The translations under genes were made by a program, and so were the position numbers. Shown piece after piece: positions 10,041 through 18,950 of a DNA stretch of 64,000 nucleotides. The notes beneath the pieces are model-generated. The model saw only the letters and a list, made by a program, of their open reading frames with translations. It was not told the DNA's origin and made no database searches. The stretch is from CANHBY01 sp046342195 (GTDB taxonomy: Bacteria; Pseudomonadota; Gammaproteobacteria; Burkholderiales; Burkholderiaceae_C), in contig JBKDQE010000038.1 of the NCBI GenBank assembly GCA_046342195.1, positions 62,001 to 126,000 on the forward strand, written 5' to 3'. Each line of letters opens with the position of its first letter. The first letter of the stretch is position 1.

Positions 10041-12326
10041 TCAGGCAATCTTGAATCGGGCGACAGACTGCTTGAGCTCTTCGGCTGTTTTCGACAACTC
10101 ACGAACCATCTGGGCCGTTGATTTTGTACCTTCACCAGTTTGTTCAGTGACAGCAAAAATATGTTGAATGTTTGTTGCCACCACATTCGCTGACTCCGCT
10201 TCGCTCAGCGCCTGATTGGAGATCTGAAGAATCAGTTCAGCAAGCTTACGAGATACACGGTCAATATCTCCCAGTGCAGCACCAGCGGCATCAGTGAGGC
10301 GGGTTCCCTCAACGACCCCTTGTGTCGATCGCTCCATGGCCCCTACAGCGTCTTGAGTATCAGTTTGAATGGTTTTAACCAAAGCAGCAATTTGACGGGT
10401 TGCATCGCCGGAACGCTCCGCCAATCGCTGGACTTCTTCTGCCACCACAGAGAACCCTCGCCCTGCCTCACCTGCGGAAGCGGCTTGAATGGCTGCATTC
10501 AAAGCCAATACGTTAGTTTGCTCAGTAATATCGGAAATCAGCTCAGTGATTTCACCAATCTCTTGAGATGACTCACCCAGTCGCTTGATTCGCTTCGAAG
10601 TTTCTTGAATTTGATCTCGAATGGAATTCATGCCTCCAATGGTATTTTGTACAGCTCGAAGCCCCTGCTCTGCTGCATCTAGGGACTGACGCGCCACTTG
10701 TGCAGTTTCCTGAGCCTGAGCAGACACGTTATTAATTCTGGCGGCCATTTTTAATACAGATTCACCCGTGTCACGAATTTCTCGGAGTTGCTCGGTAGAT
10801 GCAGCCAACAGCTCTGTTGAGGTGGCATCCACCTGCTGGGTGGTTTGGGTCATTCGAGATACAGTTCCCTGTACTTGGGACACCAGAGTGCGAAGTTCCT
10901 CAACGGTGTAGTTCACTGAGTCAGCAATCGCTCCAGTGATGTCTTCGGTGACAGTGGCCTGCTGAGTCAGATCGCCCTCAGCAACTGTCTGTAATTCGTT
11001 CATGAGACGCAAAATAGCTGCCTGATTGGCATCATTCACGCGCTTGGCTTCTTGCTCCTGACGCTCCGCTTCCAAACGCTGATTCTCCGCATATAAAGCG
11101 CGCTGGGCCTGCTCTGACACATAAAGTCGAAGAAACCCAAAGCCCCCGGCTGCCATGAGCATGGCTGAAATCATGATGCCGATCAAACTACCTGCACCAA
11201 AGCCGGTACGCTCCTCTAAACCATTTTGAAGATTCTCCAAGCTTCCCCGCAATTTTTCACTGTCTGCATTAATACCCGCCTGCGCTTCGCGAGCTGCTGT
11301 CACTCCCTCCCTTAGAGAAAGAACCATCGATGCATTTGATCGTGTTTCACCAAACTGCTGTTTGAGTTTACGAATTCGCTCCAGAGTTGAACTGTCACGA
11401 GTTGGAAGTAATCGCATCTCCGAGCTGCCTTCGAGCAGCCCATTGACAATTGCCTCAAACGTATTCAAATCACGACCAAGCAACCAAACTGCTTCAGGAC
11501 TTACCCCTTCAGTCGCCAGAAATTCATTAGCGCTTTTTGCAATACGCTGAGTTAACATGATCAATTGCCCCACGGCAGATAACTCTGCAGGGGATGAATC
11601 ACGTTGAACCTTGAAAGCAGAAATCGTTTCTGTCAGCTCCAACAAATCGGCAGACTGCTTATTGATCGCCTTGATCGCCTCGCCTACTTTAGTCAGAGTG
11701 GCCTCGTGAGCAAGCACGGCCTGGGCATTGGAATGAGCACGCGCGACCAAGGGGAAAATGTCGCTCTGGAGCATTTCATTCAAGGCAGGATATGCCAGGC
11801 CCCGAGCATCTTGGAGGTCTTTTAATGTGCAAACTCGAAAGATAGCCTTAGGATCTATTGCTGGATCAAGCTTGTTTTCCGCATCAGCACCAGACTTATT
11901 ATTTAAATTTTTTATCAATTCATTCTTCAAGCCTTGGTCTAAAAATCCACAAGCGGTGCGAGCCAAAACACCAGAACTCTGATTGACATCTTGAAAAGCT
12001 TGTGAGCTTCCCAAAAGGGCCTGAGAAGCAGATTTGGCCAAACGCTGGGACTGCATCAATGCACGCCCGGTTGCAGCCACCTGCTCGGTACTGCGACTGG
12101 AAACATGGAGCGAATACAGGGTCAAAACAACGAAAACCAACAGGCCAATCACGACCATCAAACTGAAAATAAATTGCTGGCTTTTGGCTCGCAATTTACC
12201 AATCAGAGGAAAATACATTCTGCGAGAAATTATTTTTATATTACGACCAATTTGAGAACTGGTATTGGCAAACTCAGATGACTCAGAAACCGCAACCTCG
12301 GAATGAATAGACGTGTCGGTGCTCAT
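10041..12326 (-). CDS. pilJ: PilJ-type methyl-accepting chemotaxis protein
   Basis: 761 residues. The first transmembrane helix is at about 51-72. A long periplasmic section carries two PilJ-type helical sensor repeats (each with a LxxxSQRLAKSA- or LTQRIAKSA-like start). The second transmembrane helix is at about 378-400, followed by a HAMP-like linker. The cytoplasmic signalling domain has the conserved hairpin tip VLALNAAIQAASAGEAGRGF. This is the receptor of the Pil-Chp system, thought to sense surface contact or pilin in the periplasm and to activate ChpA through PilI. A 142-base AT-rich gap separates it from pilI, enough for an internal promoter, but none is convincing. Confidence 0.95.
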   Translation of the reverse strand: MSTDTSIHSEVAVSESSEFANTSSQIGRNIKIISRRMYFPLIGKLRAKSQQFIFSLMVVIGLLVFVVLTLYSLHVSSRSTEQVAATGRALMQSQRLAKSASQALLGSSQAFQDVNQSSGVLARTACGFLDQGLKNELIKNLNNKSGADAENKLDPAIDPKAIFRVCTLKDLQDARGLAYPALNEMLQSDIFPLVARAHSNAQAVLAHEATLTKVGEAIKAINKQSADLLELTETISAFKVQRDSSPAELSAVGQLIMLTQRIAKSANEFLATEGVSPEAVWLLGRDLNTFEAIVNGLLEGSSEMRLLPTRDSSTLERIRKLKQQFGETRSNASMVLSLREGVTAAREAQAGINADSEKLRGSLENLQNGLEERTGFGAGSLIGIMISAMLMAAGGFGFLRLYVSEQAQRALYAENQRLEAERQEQEAKRVNDANQAAILRLMNELQTVAEGDLTQQATVTEDITGAIADSVNYTVEELRTLVSQVQGTVSRMTQTTQQVDATSTELLAASTEQLREIRDTGESVLKMAARINNVSAQAQETAQVARQSLDAAEQGLRAVQNTIGGMNSIRDQIQETSKRIKRLGESSQEIGEITELISDITEQTNVLALNAAIQAASAGEAGRGFSVVAEEVQRLAERSGDATRQIAALVKTIQTDTQDAVGAMERSTQGVVEGTRLTDAAGAALGDIDRVSRKLAELILQISNQALSEAESANVVATNIQHIFAVTEQTGEGTKSTAQMVRELSKTAEELKQSVARFKIA

Positions 12327-12468
12327 AGTAGCTTTCTGGTCCTGTCAAAATTTGCAAATTACCGAATTAAATAAGCTGCACATATTTAAATACTGACATT
12401 TCATAAAGTCAAACATAGTGCACAAACCTTGGAATTGCAACCCGCCCCAAAAGCAAAACGAGGCAATT

Positions 12469-12990
12469 TTAATGGGAAATTTTAAGAAATGAATCCGTCA
12501 CTGCCAAAGACTCTAAACATAATTCCTGCCATGAACGACCAGAATCATCGCGATAACGGTCAACAAGGAAAGAGGGGCGCAGATCACCGCGCTCTGGCTC
12601 CTTGGTAATTTCGCCCTCAATCATCAAACCCGATAGACGATCAATCACTAATGCACAGTTAATTCCCAAAGAAGGATTGAAAACAATCATTCGGGAATGT
12701 TCCCGATAAAAAACCTCAGAACGCAGCCTCAGAAATAGGGCCATATCAACCACACCGTGCAGGTGCCCTCGCAGGTTTGTGACCCCCAAAAACCAAGGAT
12801 ATGTATGCGGAACAGGCAAAATCGGGGATATGGAAAAAATTTCGCCCGCTTCTTTAAGAGGAAATAAAAAGCCGACCCCGGCTGTTTCCACAGCAAGCCA
12901 TGACCTCTGACGAACGTGAGTCTTGGCCCTCTCAAGCTGTTCAGCAAGACGGACTTGCAAACCGATTAGAGCTTCGCGGCGTCGAGCCAT
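12469..12990 (-). CDS. pilI: PilI, CheW-like adaptor of the Pil-Chp system
   Basis: 173 residues, a single CheW domain: GVGFLFPLKEAGEIFSI, then the adaptor signature VTNLRGHLHGVVDMALFL at about residue 70 and a closing beta-strand region. CheW proteins couple receptors to the kinase; here the partners are PilJ and ChpA, encoded downstream. No catalytic residues are expected. The gene follows pilH by 43 bases, in the standard order pilG-pilH-pilI-pilJ-chpA. Confidence 0.92.
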   Translation of the reverse strand: MARRREALIGLQVRLAEQLERAKTHVRQRSWLAVETAGVGFLFPLKEAGEIFSISPILPVPHTYPWFLGVTNLRGHLHGVVDMALFLRLRSEVFYREHSRMIVFNPSLGINCALVIDRLSGLMIEGEITKEPERGDLRPSFLVDRYRDDSGRSWQELCLESLAVTDSFLKISH

Positions 12991-13033
12991 TGACGTTCAA
13001 CCCCAGTAAGTTGCCTGAAAATAAAGAGAAAAA

Positions 13034-13399
13034 TTAACCAATAGCACGAATCTTGGACAACAATTCGTCCGGATCAATTGGCTTGACAATGTAATCTTGA
13101 GCACCCTGACGAATGCCCCATACTTTATCGGTCTCCTGGTTTTTACTGGTACATATGATCACGGGAACATTCACAAAACGGGGATCCCGAGTGATGGCAC
13201 GAGTCAACTGAAAACCATTTTGCCCTGGCATCACCACATCCATAAGAATCAAATCAGGTTTGATCTCATTCAATTTACGCATTGCCTCCTCTCCATTTTC
13301 AGCCGTTAACACGGAATAGCCTCCTCTGGTGAGAATTTCACTGAGATGAAAAAGCTCTGTTTTTGAATCATCGACAAGCAAGATATTTTGGATCGCCAT
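13034..13399 (-). CDS. pilH: PilH, single-domain CheY-like response regulator
   Basis: 121 residues forming one receiver domain. It shows ILLVDDSKTE at the N-terminus, phospho-acceptor Asp in LILMDVVMPGQNGF at about 52, Thr/Ser switch in VIICTSKNQE, and Lys in YIVKPIDP. The start at 13399 is preferred because GAGGGA lies six bases upstream; an in-frame GTG 15 bases earlier has no ribosome site. PilH is one of the two output regulators of the Pil-Chp pathway and acts with PilG on pilus extension and retraction. Confidence 0.93.
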   Translation of the reverse strand: MAIQNILLVDDSKTELFHLSEILTRGGYSVLTAENGEEAMRKLNEIKPDLILMDVVMPGQNGFQLTRAITRDPRFVNVPVIICTSKNQETDKVWGIRQGAQDYIVKPIDPDELLSKIRAIG

Positions 13400-13440
13400 G
13401 TTTCCCTCGGTCACTTACGAAGAAGATCTCCCGAACAAGC

Positions 13441-13854
13441 TCAGTCTGGTAGCTCTACCGATTGACCATACTGCCGAACAGCTCCTAGCAATTGATCCAT
13501 CGTGAACGGCTTGGTCAAATAATCTTCTGCACCCACCATCCGACCGCGTGCTTTGTCAAAGAGACCATCTTTGGACGACAACATAATGACGGGCACGCGG
13601 GAAAATCGAGAATTTCTCTTAATGATGGCACAAGTTTGATAGCCATCAAGTCTTGGCATGAGAATGTCGCAGAAAATAACGTGTGGTTGGTGATCATTGA
13701 TTTTTGATAAAGCCTCAAAACCATCTTCTGCCAACAGGACTTGGTACCCGCCCTTTTTCAGAAAAATCTCTGCGCTGCGACGGATTGTATTGCTGTCATC
13801 AATAACCAGCACTTTAATGCCTGACCCGGCTTCTGGACTTTCTTCATTCGCCAC
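13441..13854 (-). CDS. pilG: PilG, single-domain CheY-like response regulator
   Basis: 137 residues, one receiver domain: VLVIDDSNTIRRSAEIFL, phospho-acceptor Asp in VIFCDILMPRLDGYQ, switch Ser in VIMLSSKDG, and Lys in DYLTKPFT. The start is a GTG at 13854 preceded by AGGAG. It is the first gene of the Pil-Chp operon, 26 bases after the outer end of the downstream-reading pilH leader. In this pathway PilG is the phospho-acceptor that promotes pilus extension. Confidence 0.93.
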   Translation of the reverse strand: MANEESPEAGSGIKVLVIDDSNTIRRSAEIFLKKGGYQVLLAEDGFEALSKINDHQPHVIFCDILMPRLDGYQTCAIIKRNSRFSRVPVIMLSSKDGLFDKARGRMVGAEDYLTKPFTMDQLLGAVRQYGQSVELPD

Positions 13855-13896
13855 GACTATCTCCTCAAAGAAGCGATCCCCAAAACGAGGCCGTAC

Positions 13897-14070
13897 TCAA
13901 TTGGGAACCATTTCAAAATCTTCCTTGCGAGCACCACACTCTGGGCACGTCCAGTTCATGGGGACATCTTCCCATGCAGTGCCTGGGGGAATGCCATGCC
14001 CAGGGTCACCAGCTGCTTCGTCATAAATCCAGCCACAGATCAAGCACATCCACGATCGAAATTGAGTCAC
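13897..14070 (-). CDS. rubA: Rubredoxin
   Basis: About 57 residues. Both iron-binding knuckles are present: CLICGWIYDEAAGDP and CPECGARKEDFEM, with the conserved aromatic core (WEDVP). This is a small one-iron electron carrier. The likely start is the GTG at 14070, which gives the usual length, but no good ribosome site precedes it. The frame stays open upstream to 14163 and would add about 31 non-conserved residues. It lies just upstream of pilG on the same strand, and rubredoxin next to pilG is common in betaproteobacteria. Confidence 0.9.
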   Translation of the reverse strand: MTQFRSWMCLICGWIYDEAAGDPGHGIPPGTAWEDVPMNWTCPECGARKEDFEMVPN

Positions 14071-14233
14071 GATATTGTTTGCCCGGTTCACTACAATGAT
14101 GGGTAGATTGTAGCCAGAGGCGACCTGGGGCAACCAAGCTTGCGCGCATCTTGTGTAATACACCTCACATTTTTCAATTTATCTCCCTGCATTTTTCCAA
14201 GACTGAATATCCCCTCTTATCGGACACTTCTCC

Positions 14234-15166
14234 ATGCCACTTGAATCTTCCACACAAGGGTCTGAAGCTGACATCGCTGAAGAAGCCACCATGCCAGCTT
14301 GCGTCATGTGCTTCAACGCCAATGATCCAAGCGGCGCAAGCGGACTGGCAGCAGACATCGCCACAGTCGCTGCCATTGGTGGCCATGCACTTCCTGTTGT
14401 GACCTCCATTGGCATGCGAGATACCGCTGAAATTTTTGACCACCACTGCCTCGAACCTGAGACGGTCGCGGCACAAGCGCGCGGCCTCCTCGAAGATGTT
14501 CAACTTGCAGGCTGGAAAGTAGGCTTTCTGGGTTCTGCGGAAATTATTGGCGCTGTTGCTGAAATCCTGTCCGATTACCCTGACATTCCACTGGTAGCCT
14601 ACATGCCCAGCCTGGCCTGGATGGATGAAAGCCATCAAGATTCTTACCTGGAAGCATTTAGAGACTTGGTACTTCCTCAAACTGAGGTTTTGATGGGCAA
14701 TCATCAAACCTTGACAGACTTTCTCCTTCCAGACTGGAATACCGACCGACCCGCCTCTCCCAGAGAGTTAGCCTCCGCAGCCGCAGAGCATGGCACACGC
14801 TTCATTTTGGTGACGAGTGTCCCCTTGCCAGATCAATTCATGGACAATGTGCTGGCTTCGCCCCAGGGTGCGATCACCGGTGAAAAATTCCATCGCTTCG
14901 AGGTCAACTTTATTGGGGCCGGCGAAACCCTCTCTGCTGCTGTAGCGGCATTACTGGCCTCGGGGGCCGAGGTGCAAGATGCTGCAGCTGATGCCCTTGC
15001 ATTCCTTGACCAAGCTTTAGATGCCGGATTTCGCCCCGGAATGGGTCACGTCATACCAGACCGCTTCTTTTGGGCTCAAAACCCAGGCGTCGAACAAATC
15101 GAAGATTCCGAACAATCTTCAGACGAACTCCCTCCGACTGGCAGCGGGCGCCGTCAAATTCACTAA
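14234..15166 (+). CDS. thiD: Hydroxymethylpyrimidine (phosphate) kinase
   Basis: Up to 310 residues. Ribokinase-like ThiD fold: the CFNANDPSGASGLAADIATVAAIGGHALPVVTSI opening (given in part here), the VLMGNHQTL region, and a C-terminal anion-hole segment FIGAGETLSAAVAALLASG. ThiD phosphorylates the pyrimidine precursor of thiamine. The usual Cys or Asp of the GxGC/GxGD motif is Glu here (GAGE), an unusual substitution. The first 19 codons are not conserved, and the ATG at 14291 is an alternative start. ThiL, which completes thiamine diphosphate, is encoded at 34 kb. Confidence 0.88.
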   Translation: MPLESSTQGSEADIAEEATMPACVMCFNANDPSGASGLAADIATVAAIGGHALPVVTSIGMRDTAEIFDHHCLEPETVAAQARGLLEDVQLAGWKVGFLGSAEIIGAVAEILSDYPDIPLVAYMPSLAWMDESHQDSYLEAFRDLVLPQTEVLMGNHQTLTDFLLPDWNTDRPASPRELASAAAEHGTRFILVTSVPLPDQFMDNVLASPQGAITGEKFHRFEVNFIGAGETLSAAVAALLASGAEVQDAAADALAFLDQALDAGFRPGMGHVIPDRFFWAQNPGVEQIEDSEQSSDELPPTGSGRRQIH

Positions 15167-15230
15167 GTAGCGCACAGCACGTTGACAAATATCTTCAGGC
15201 TGCCCCTCACAACCTCCAACACTCCAGCAC

Positions 15231-16544
15231 ATGATTATTGTCACCAATTCAGACCTCTTCAACCGCGCAGAACAGGTCATCCCAGGAGGGGTAAATTCGC
15301 CTGTTCGAGCATTCAAAGCCGTTGGAGGAACCCCAAAATTTATTTCAAAAGCTCAGGGGCCTTATTTATTTGATGCAGAAGGAAAAAAATACATTGATTA
15401 CATCGGTTCCTGGGGGCCCATGATTCTCGGACATGGTCACCCGGCGGTACTCGAAGCCGTTCACTCTGCCGCCAACGAAGGTTTGTCTTACGGCGCGCCC
15501 ACCTTGCGTGAAATTGAACTGGCCGAAGAACTGCTCAAGCTGGTGCCCTCCATGGATCAGGTACGTTTTGTCAATTCCGGGACTGAAGCCACCATGAGTG
15601 CACTTCGCTTAGCCAGAGGTGCTACGGGCCGATCCTTGATGATCAAATTCGAAGGCTGTTACCACGGTCATGCAGATGCTTTCCTGGTCAAAGCAGGCTC
15701 AGGCTTGGCGACACTCGGGCATCCGACGAGCGCGGGCGTTCCTCCCGAAGTGGTGCAATATACTCTGGTGCTGACTTACAACGATATCCAGCAACTTGAT
15801 GACGCATTCAAGCAGCATGGCAATCAAATTGCCTGCGTCATGATCGAACCGATTTGCGGGAACATGAATTTCGTACGATCATCCGTACCGTTTATCAAAC
15901 GGTTGCGTGAGCTGTGCAGCCAATACGGCTCCTTGCTGATTTTTGATGAGGTCATGACGGGTTTTCGCGTTGCCCTAGGAGGCGCTCAAAGTCTCTATGC
16001 CAAGGCCCTTCCTGGCTTCACTCCAGATATGAGCATCTTCGGCAAGGTCATTGGTGGTGGCATGCCTTTGGCTGCTTTTGGGGGGCGCAGAGAAGTCATG
16101 TCGCAACTTGCCCCTGTCGGGCACGTTTATCAGGCAGGCACACTTTCAGGTAACCCGGTGGCCACGGCATGTGGCTTGGCGACATTGAAAGAAATTCAAC
16201 GCCCCCACTTTTTTGAACATCTGAGTCAGTCCACCCAGAGCTTGGTTCAGGGCCTGCTTTCTCATTCACGAAAGGCCTGCATTCCAATGGCGGCGGATAG
16301 CGAAGGCGGAATGTTTGGCTTCTTTTTTACTGACGAGAACCCACATGATCTGCCCAAGAATTACATGGAGGTGATGTCAACCCACAAGCCTCGATTCAAT
16401 CAATTTTTCCATGCCATGCTGGATCGTGGCGTTTATTTAGCTCCGGCACTTTATGAGGCCGGCTTTGTCAGCGCAGCCCACAGCCCCACCGACATTCAGT
16501 TCACCTTGGAAGCTGCATGTCAGAGCCTGCAATCCCTTCACTGA
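15231..16544 (+). CDS. hemL: Glutamate-1-semialdehyde 2,1-aminomutase
   Basis: 437 residues, the normal length. Class III aminotransferase fold with AEQVIPGGVNSPVRAF, FVNSGTEATMSALRLARG, GCYHGHADAFLVKAGSG, LIFDEVMTGFRVA and the PLP-lysine motif IFGKVIGGGMP. It converts glutamate-1-semialdehyde to 5-aminolevulinate in the C5 route to heme. It follows thiD by 64 bases and precedes mpl, an order shared with many betaproteobacteria. Confidence 0.97.
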   Translation: MIIVTNSDLFNRAEQVIPGGVNSPVRAFKAVGGTPKFISKAQGPYLFDAEGKKYIDYIGSWGPMILGHGHPAVLEAVHSAANEGLSYGAPTLREIELAEELLKLVPSMDQVRFVNSGTEATMSALRLARGATGRSLMIKFEGCYHGHADAFLVKAGSGLATLGHPTSAGVPPEVVQYTLVLTYNDIQQLDDAFKQHGNQIACVMIEPICGNMNFVRSSVPFIKRLRELCSQYGSLLIFDEVMTGFRVALGGAQSLYAKALPGFTPDMSIFGKVIGGGMPLAAFGGRREVMSQLAPVGHVYQAGTLSGNPVATACGLATLKEIQRPHFFEHLSQSTQSLVQGLLSHSRKACIPMAADSEGGMFGFFFTDENPHDLPKNYMEVMSTHKPRFNQFFHAMLDRGVYLAPALYEAGFVSAAHSPTDIQFTLEAACQSLQSLH

Positions 16545-16557
16545 CCAGAAACACTGT

Positions 16558-17964
16558 ATGCACATCCACATTCTGGGAATATGCGGCACCTTCATGGGTG
16601 GCCTGGCAGCATTGGCCATTGAAGCGGGACATCGGGTGACCGGCTGTGACGCGAATGTCTACCCGCCAATGAGTGACCAGTTGCACGCACTGGGTGTTGA
16701 TCTGATCGAGGGATTCGACAGCGACCAAGTGCGGCTCAAACCTGACATGTTTGTCATTGGCAATGTAGTAGGCCGGTCAAATATGGACAGTGCCAGGCAG
16801 TTTCCTTTGATGGAACACATCCTGGAAAAAAACCTCCCATATATCAGCGGCCCCCAATGGTTATTCGACCACATCTTGCAAAGCCGGCATGTTCTCGCTG
16901 TTGCAGGCACTCATGGAAAAACCACAACCACAGCCATGCTGGCCTGGATTCTCGAAAAAAGTGGCCTGCGACCTGGCTTCCTGATCGGGGGGGTGCCTGT
17001 CAACTTTGAAGTTTCAGCAAGACTGGGATGCCTTGAGCCTTTGAGCCCTTTCGTCATCGAAGCTGACGAATACGATACCGCCTTCTTTGACAAGCGCAGC
17101 AAGTTTGTTCACTACCGCCCCCGCACGGCCATATTGAATAACCTTGAACTTGACCATGCCGACATCTTCGATAGTCTGGCTGACATTGAACGCCAATTTC
17201 ACCACCTCGTCCGCACCATACCTCCATCAGGCCGGCTGATCGTCAATGCCAGGGAGCCCAGTCTGGAGCGCGTCTTGGCGATGGGCTGCTGGAGTGAAGT
17301 CGTTCGGTTTGGTGCACGAAAAGAAGCCCCTGGCGAATTAAGGGCCCGTGGTGAGCCCCATACCTTCGATGTCCTGCGTGGCAGCATGAAGATGGCCCGC
17401 ATTGAATGGTCACTTTTAGGCGAGCATAACCAGCTGAATGCCTTGGCAGCCATTGCAGCAGCGGAACATCTGGGCATTAAACCTGAACAGGCAGCCCAGG
17501 CATTGTCAACTTTCGAAAATGTTCGCCGCCGCCTTGAACTGAGAGGCGAAGCTCGTGGCGTGAAAGTCTATGATGACTTCGCCCACCACCCCACCGCCAT
17601 TCGAACCACCCTCGACGGACTGCGGCGCCGGGTTGGTATCGAACGAATTTTGGCTTTGTTTGAACCTCGATCCAACACGATGAAGCTTGGCCACATGAAA
17701 GCTCAACTCCCTTGGGCACTCGAGCAGGCAGATCTCTCCTTCTGCCACAGTGGGGGGCTTGGCTGGGATGCTGCTCAAGCCCTTGCCCCGCTGGGCCAAT
17801 CAGCCGTCGTATGTTCCAACATTGACGAATTACTTGATCAAGTTATTCAGGCGGCCCAACCTGGAGACCATGTGCTTTGCATGAGTAACGGCAGTTTTGG
17901 ACATATTCACAATAAGCTCTTGGCAGCCCTCGGTTCAACACATGAACCAAGGCCGATCAGTTGA
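16558..17964 (+). CDS. mpl: UDP-N-acetylmuramate:L-alanyl-gamma-D-glutamyl-meso-diaminopimelate ligase
   Basis: 468 residues. Mur-ligase fold: N-terminal Rossmann strand MHIHILGICGTFMGGLA, ATP loop AGTHGKTTTTAMLAW, VIEADEYDTAFFDKRSKFVHY, LNNLELDHADIF, and the C-terminal DDFAHHPTAI block. Mpl rejoins murein tripeptide released during cell wall recycling to UDP-MurNAc. The ATG at 16558 is chosen because the homologous N-terminus starts exactly there. It lies 13 bases after hemL. Confidence 0.95.
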   Translation: MHIHILGICGTFMGGLAALAIEAGHRVTGCDANVYPPMSDQLHALGVDLIEGFDSDQVRLKPDMFVIGNVVGRSNMDSARQFPLMEHILEKNLPYISGPQWLFDHILQSRHVLAVAGTHGKTTTTAMLAWILEKSGLRPGFLIGGVPVNFEVSARLGCLEPLSPFVIEADEYDTAFFDKRSKFVHYRPRTAILNNLELDHADIFDSLADIERQFHHLVRTIPPSGRLIVNAREPSLERVLAMGCWSEVVRFGARKEAPGELRARGEPHTFDVLRGSMKMARIEWSLLGEHNQLNALAAIAAAEHLGIKPEQAAQALSTFENVRRRLELRGEARGVKVYDDFAHHPTAIRTTLDGLRRRVGIERILALFEPRSNTMKLGHMKAQLPWALEQADLSFCHSGGLGWDAAQALAPLGQSAVVCSNIDELLDQVIQAAQPGDHVLCMSNGSFGHIHNKLLAALGSTHEPRPIS

Positions 17965-18215
17965 TCGCCCCCCTCAATTCAAGGTGAGCCCATCCCCTGC
18001 TCAAGGGGTAAAACGGGGTAAGGCACCCCCAAATCCAAAAGCCTGATGTAACATTTTGGCATTCAATTCAGCATCTCTGTTGTGGCATTTTAGGCGGCCA
18101 GTGTCCGTTTTCAGGCCTTGGCTTACGCTGCCATACACGAAAATAGTCTACTCCCCGACAGCGACTTGGCCAGCATGGTCTGGCTGAAATCGCTATACAC
18201 CTAAAGACCGAGCCA

Positions 18216-18904
18216 ATGTCATTTTACGTCTTTCGCCAAAATTTGCTTGCCTGCTTGGCAGTATGCATTGCTGGCATTTCAACTGCGTTTGCGCAACATA
18301 CCCCCCCCCGCAAGAAGCAGTATTACCCTCTCAGCTTCGTTGGGTTGCCTTTGATGAAGGCAGTGCAAATCTTCCTAAATCAGCTCAAGAATCTATCAAA
18401 ACCTTTGCCCGAAAAATCAACCCAAAAGCCATTATCACGGTAACAGGGCAGGCTGATGACAACCCAAAGTTAGCCCTCGCAAGAACCAGATTCCTGGTGA
18501 ACATACTCAAAAGCGCGGGCATTTCAAGTCAGCGCATTATTGGAGTCGTTGCCCACACTCCCCAGCAAGCCCCATCCATTTCCTGGACAGCTCCAGTCTT
18601 AAAAACCCCTCGGCCACGGCAATTCAGCCCAGATTCCCTTGAAGGACGACCTCTTCACAATCAATTTGACATTCTCTTGAGTGACGGTCACTTGGCGGTC
18701 ACATTGGTGCGCTGGGGTTGGCTTCACGGCTATCAGGTTCAATGGCTGACACCCATCCAGGTTCCCGTGACAGGCGACCTGACGCTTGATGCCTCCAATT
18801 TTTCAGATGCTATCGAGCAAGTCATGGTCGGCCTTCGTAAAGCAGGTTACCCCCTGAGCGTGCGATTCTCGGGAAAAGTGATTCAAATCGAAAGCAACTC
18901 TTAA
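18216..18904 (+). CDS. PilL/TcpQ-type pilus protein, split by a frameshift at a C9 tract (possible phase-variable gene)
   Basis: The frame starting at 18216 encodes a clear Sec signal peptide, residues 1-26, ending AGISTAFA before QHT. The frame then shifts. The mature protein continues in another frame with VAFDEGSANLPKSAQESI, an OmpA-like peptidoglycan-binding opening, and ends with a TcpQ-type domain (WGWLHGYQVQW to VRFSGKVIQIES). One extra C in the run at 18301-18309 joins both parts into a 229-residue protein reading HTPPPQEAVLPSQL across the junction. As printed, the secreted protein is not made. Options are phase variation, programmed slippage or a homopolymer sequencing error. It is the first gene of the type IVb pilus operon. 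Confidence 0.75.
18301..18309 (+). repeat. Mononucleotide tract of nine C at the signal-peptide/mature junction of the first pilus gene
   Basis: Nine consecutive C residues follow ACATA and precede GCAAG. Reading frames before and after the run differ by exactly one base, and a tract of ten C (or seven) restores a single open frame. Runs of eight G or C also occur, in frame, inside the diguanylate cyclase gene (near 3103) and thiL (near 34207), so long G/C runs are not unique to this gene. Confidence 0.85.
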
Positions 18905-18950
18905 TTTCAACGCTTTACCCTGAAATCTTCTGAAAACCAAAGAGGTTTTT

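Noticed and set aside
18160..18215. Possible promoter for the pilus operon (TATACA at 18194-18199)
   Set aside because: The nearest acceptable -35 (TTGGCC at 18166) is 22 bases away, too far for a standard promoter; no confident call can be made.
18263..18904. Reading the first pilus gene as a normal intact gene starting at the ATG at 18263
   Set aside because: That start removes the obvious signal peptide, which is in another frame just before the C9 tract, and leaves an odd Cys-rich N-terminus; a frameshifted longer gene explains the sequence better.
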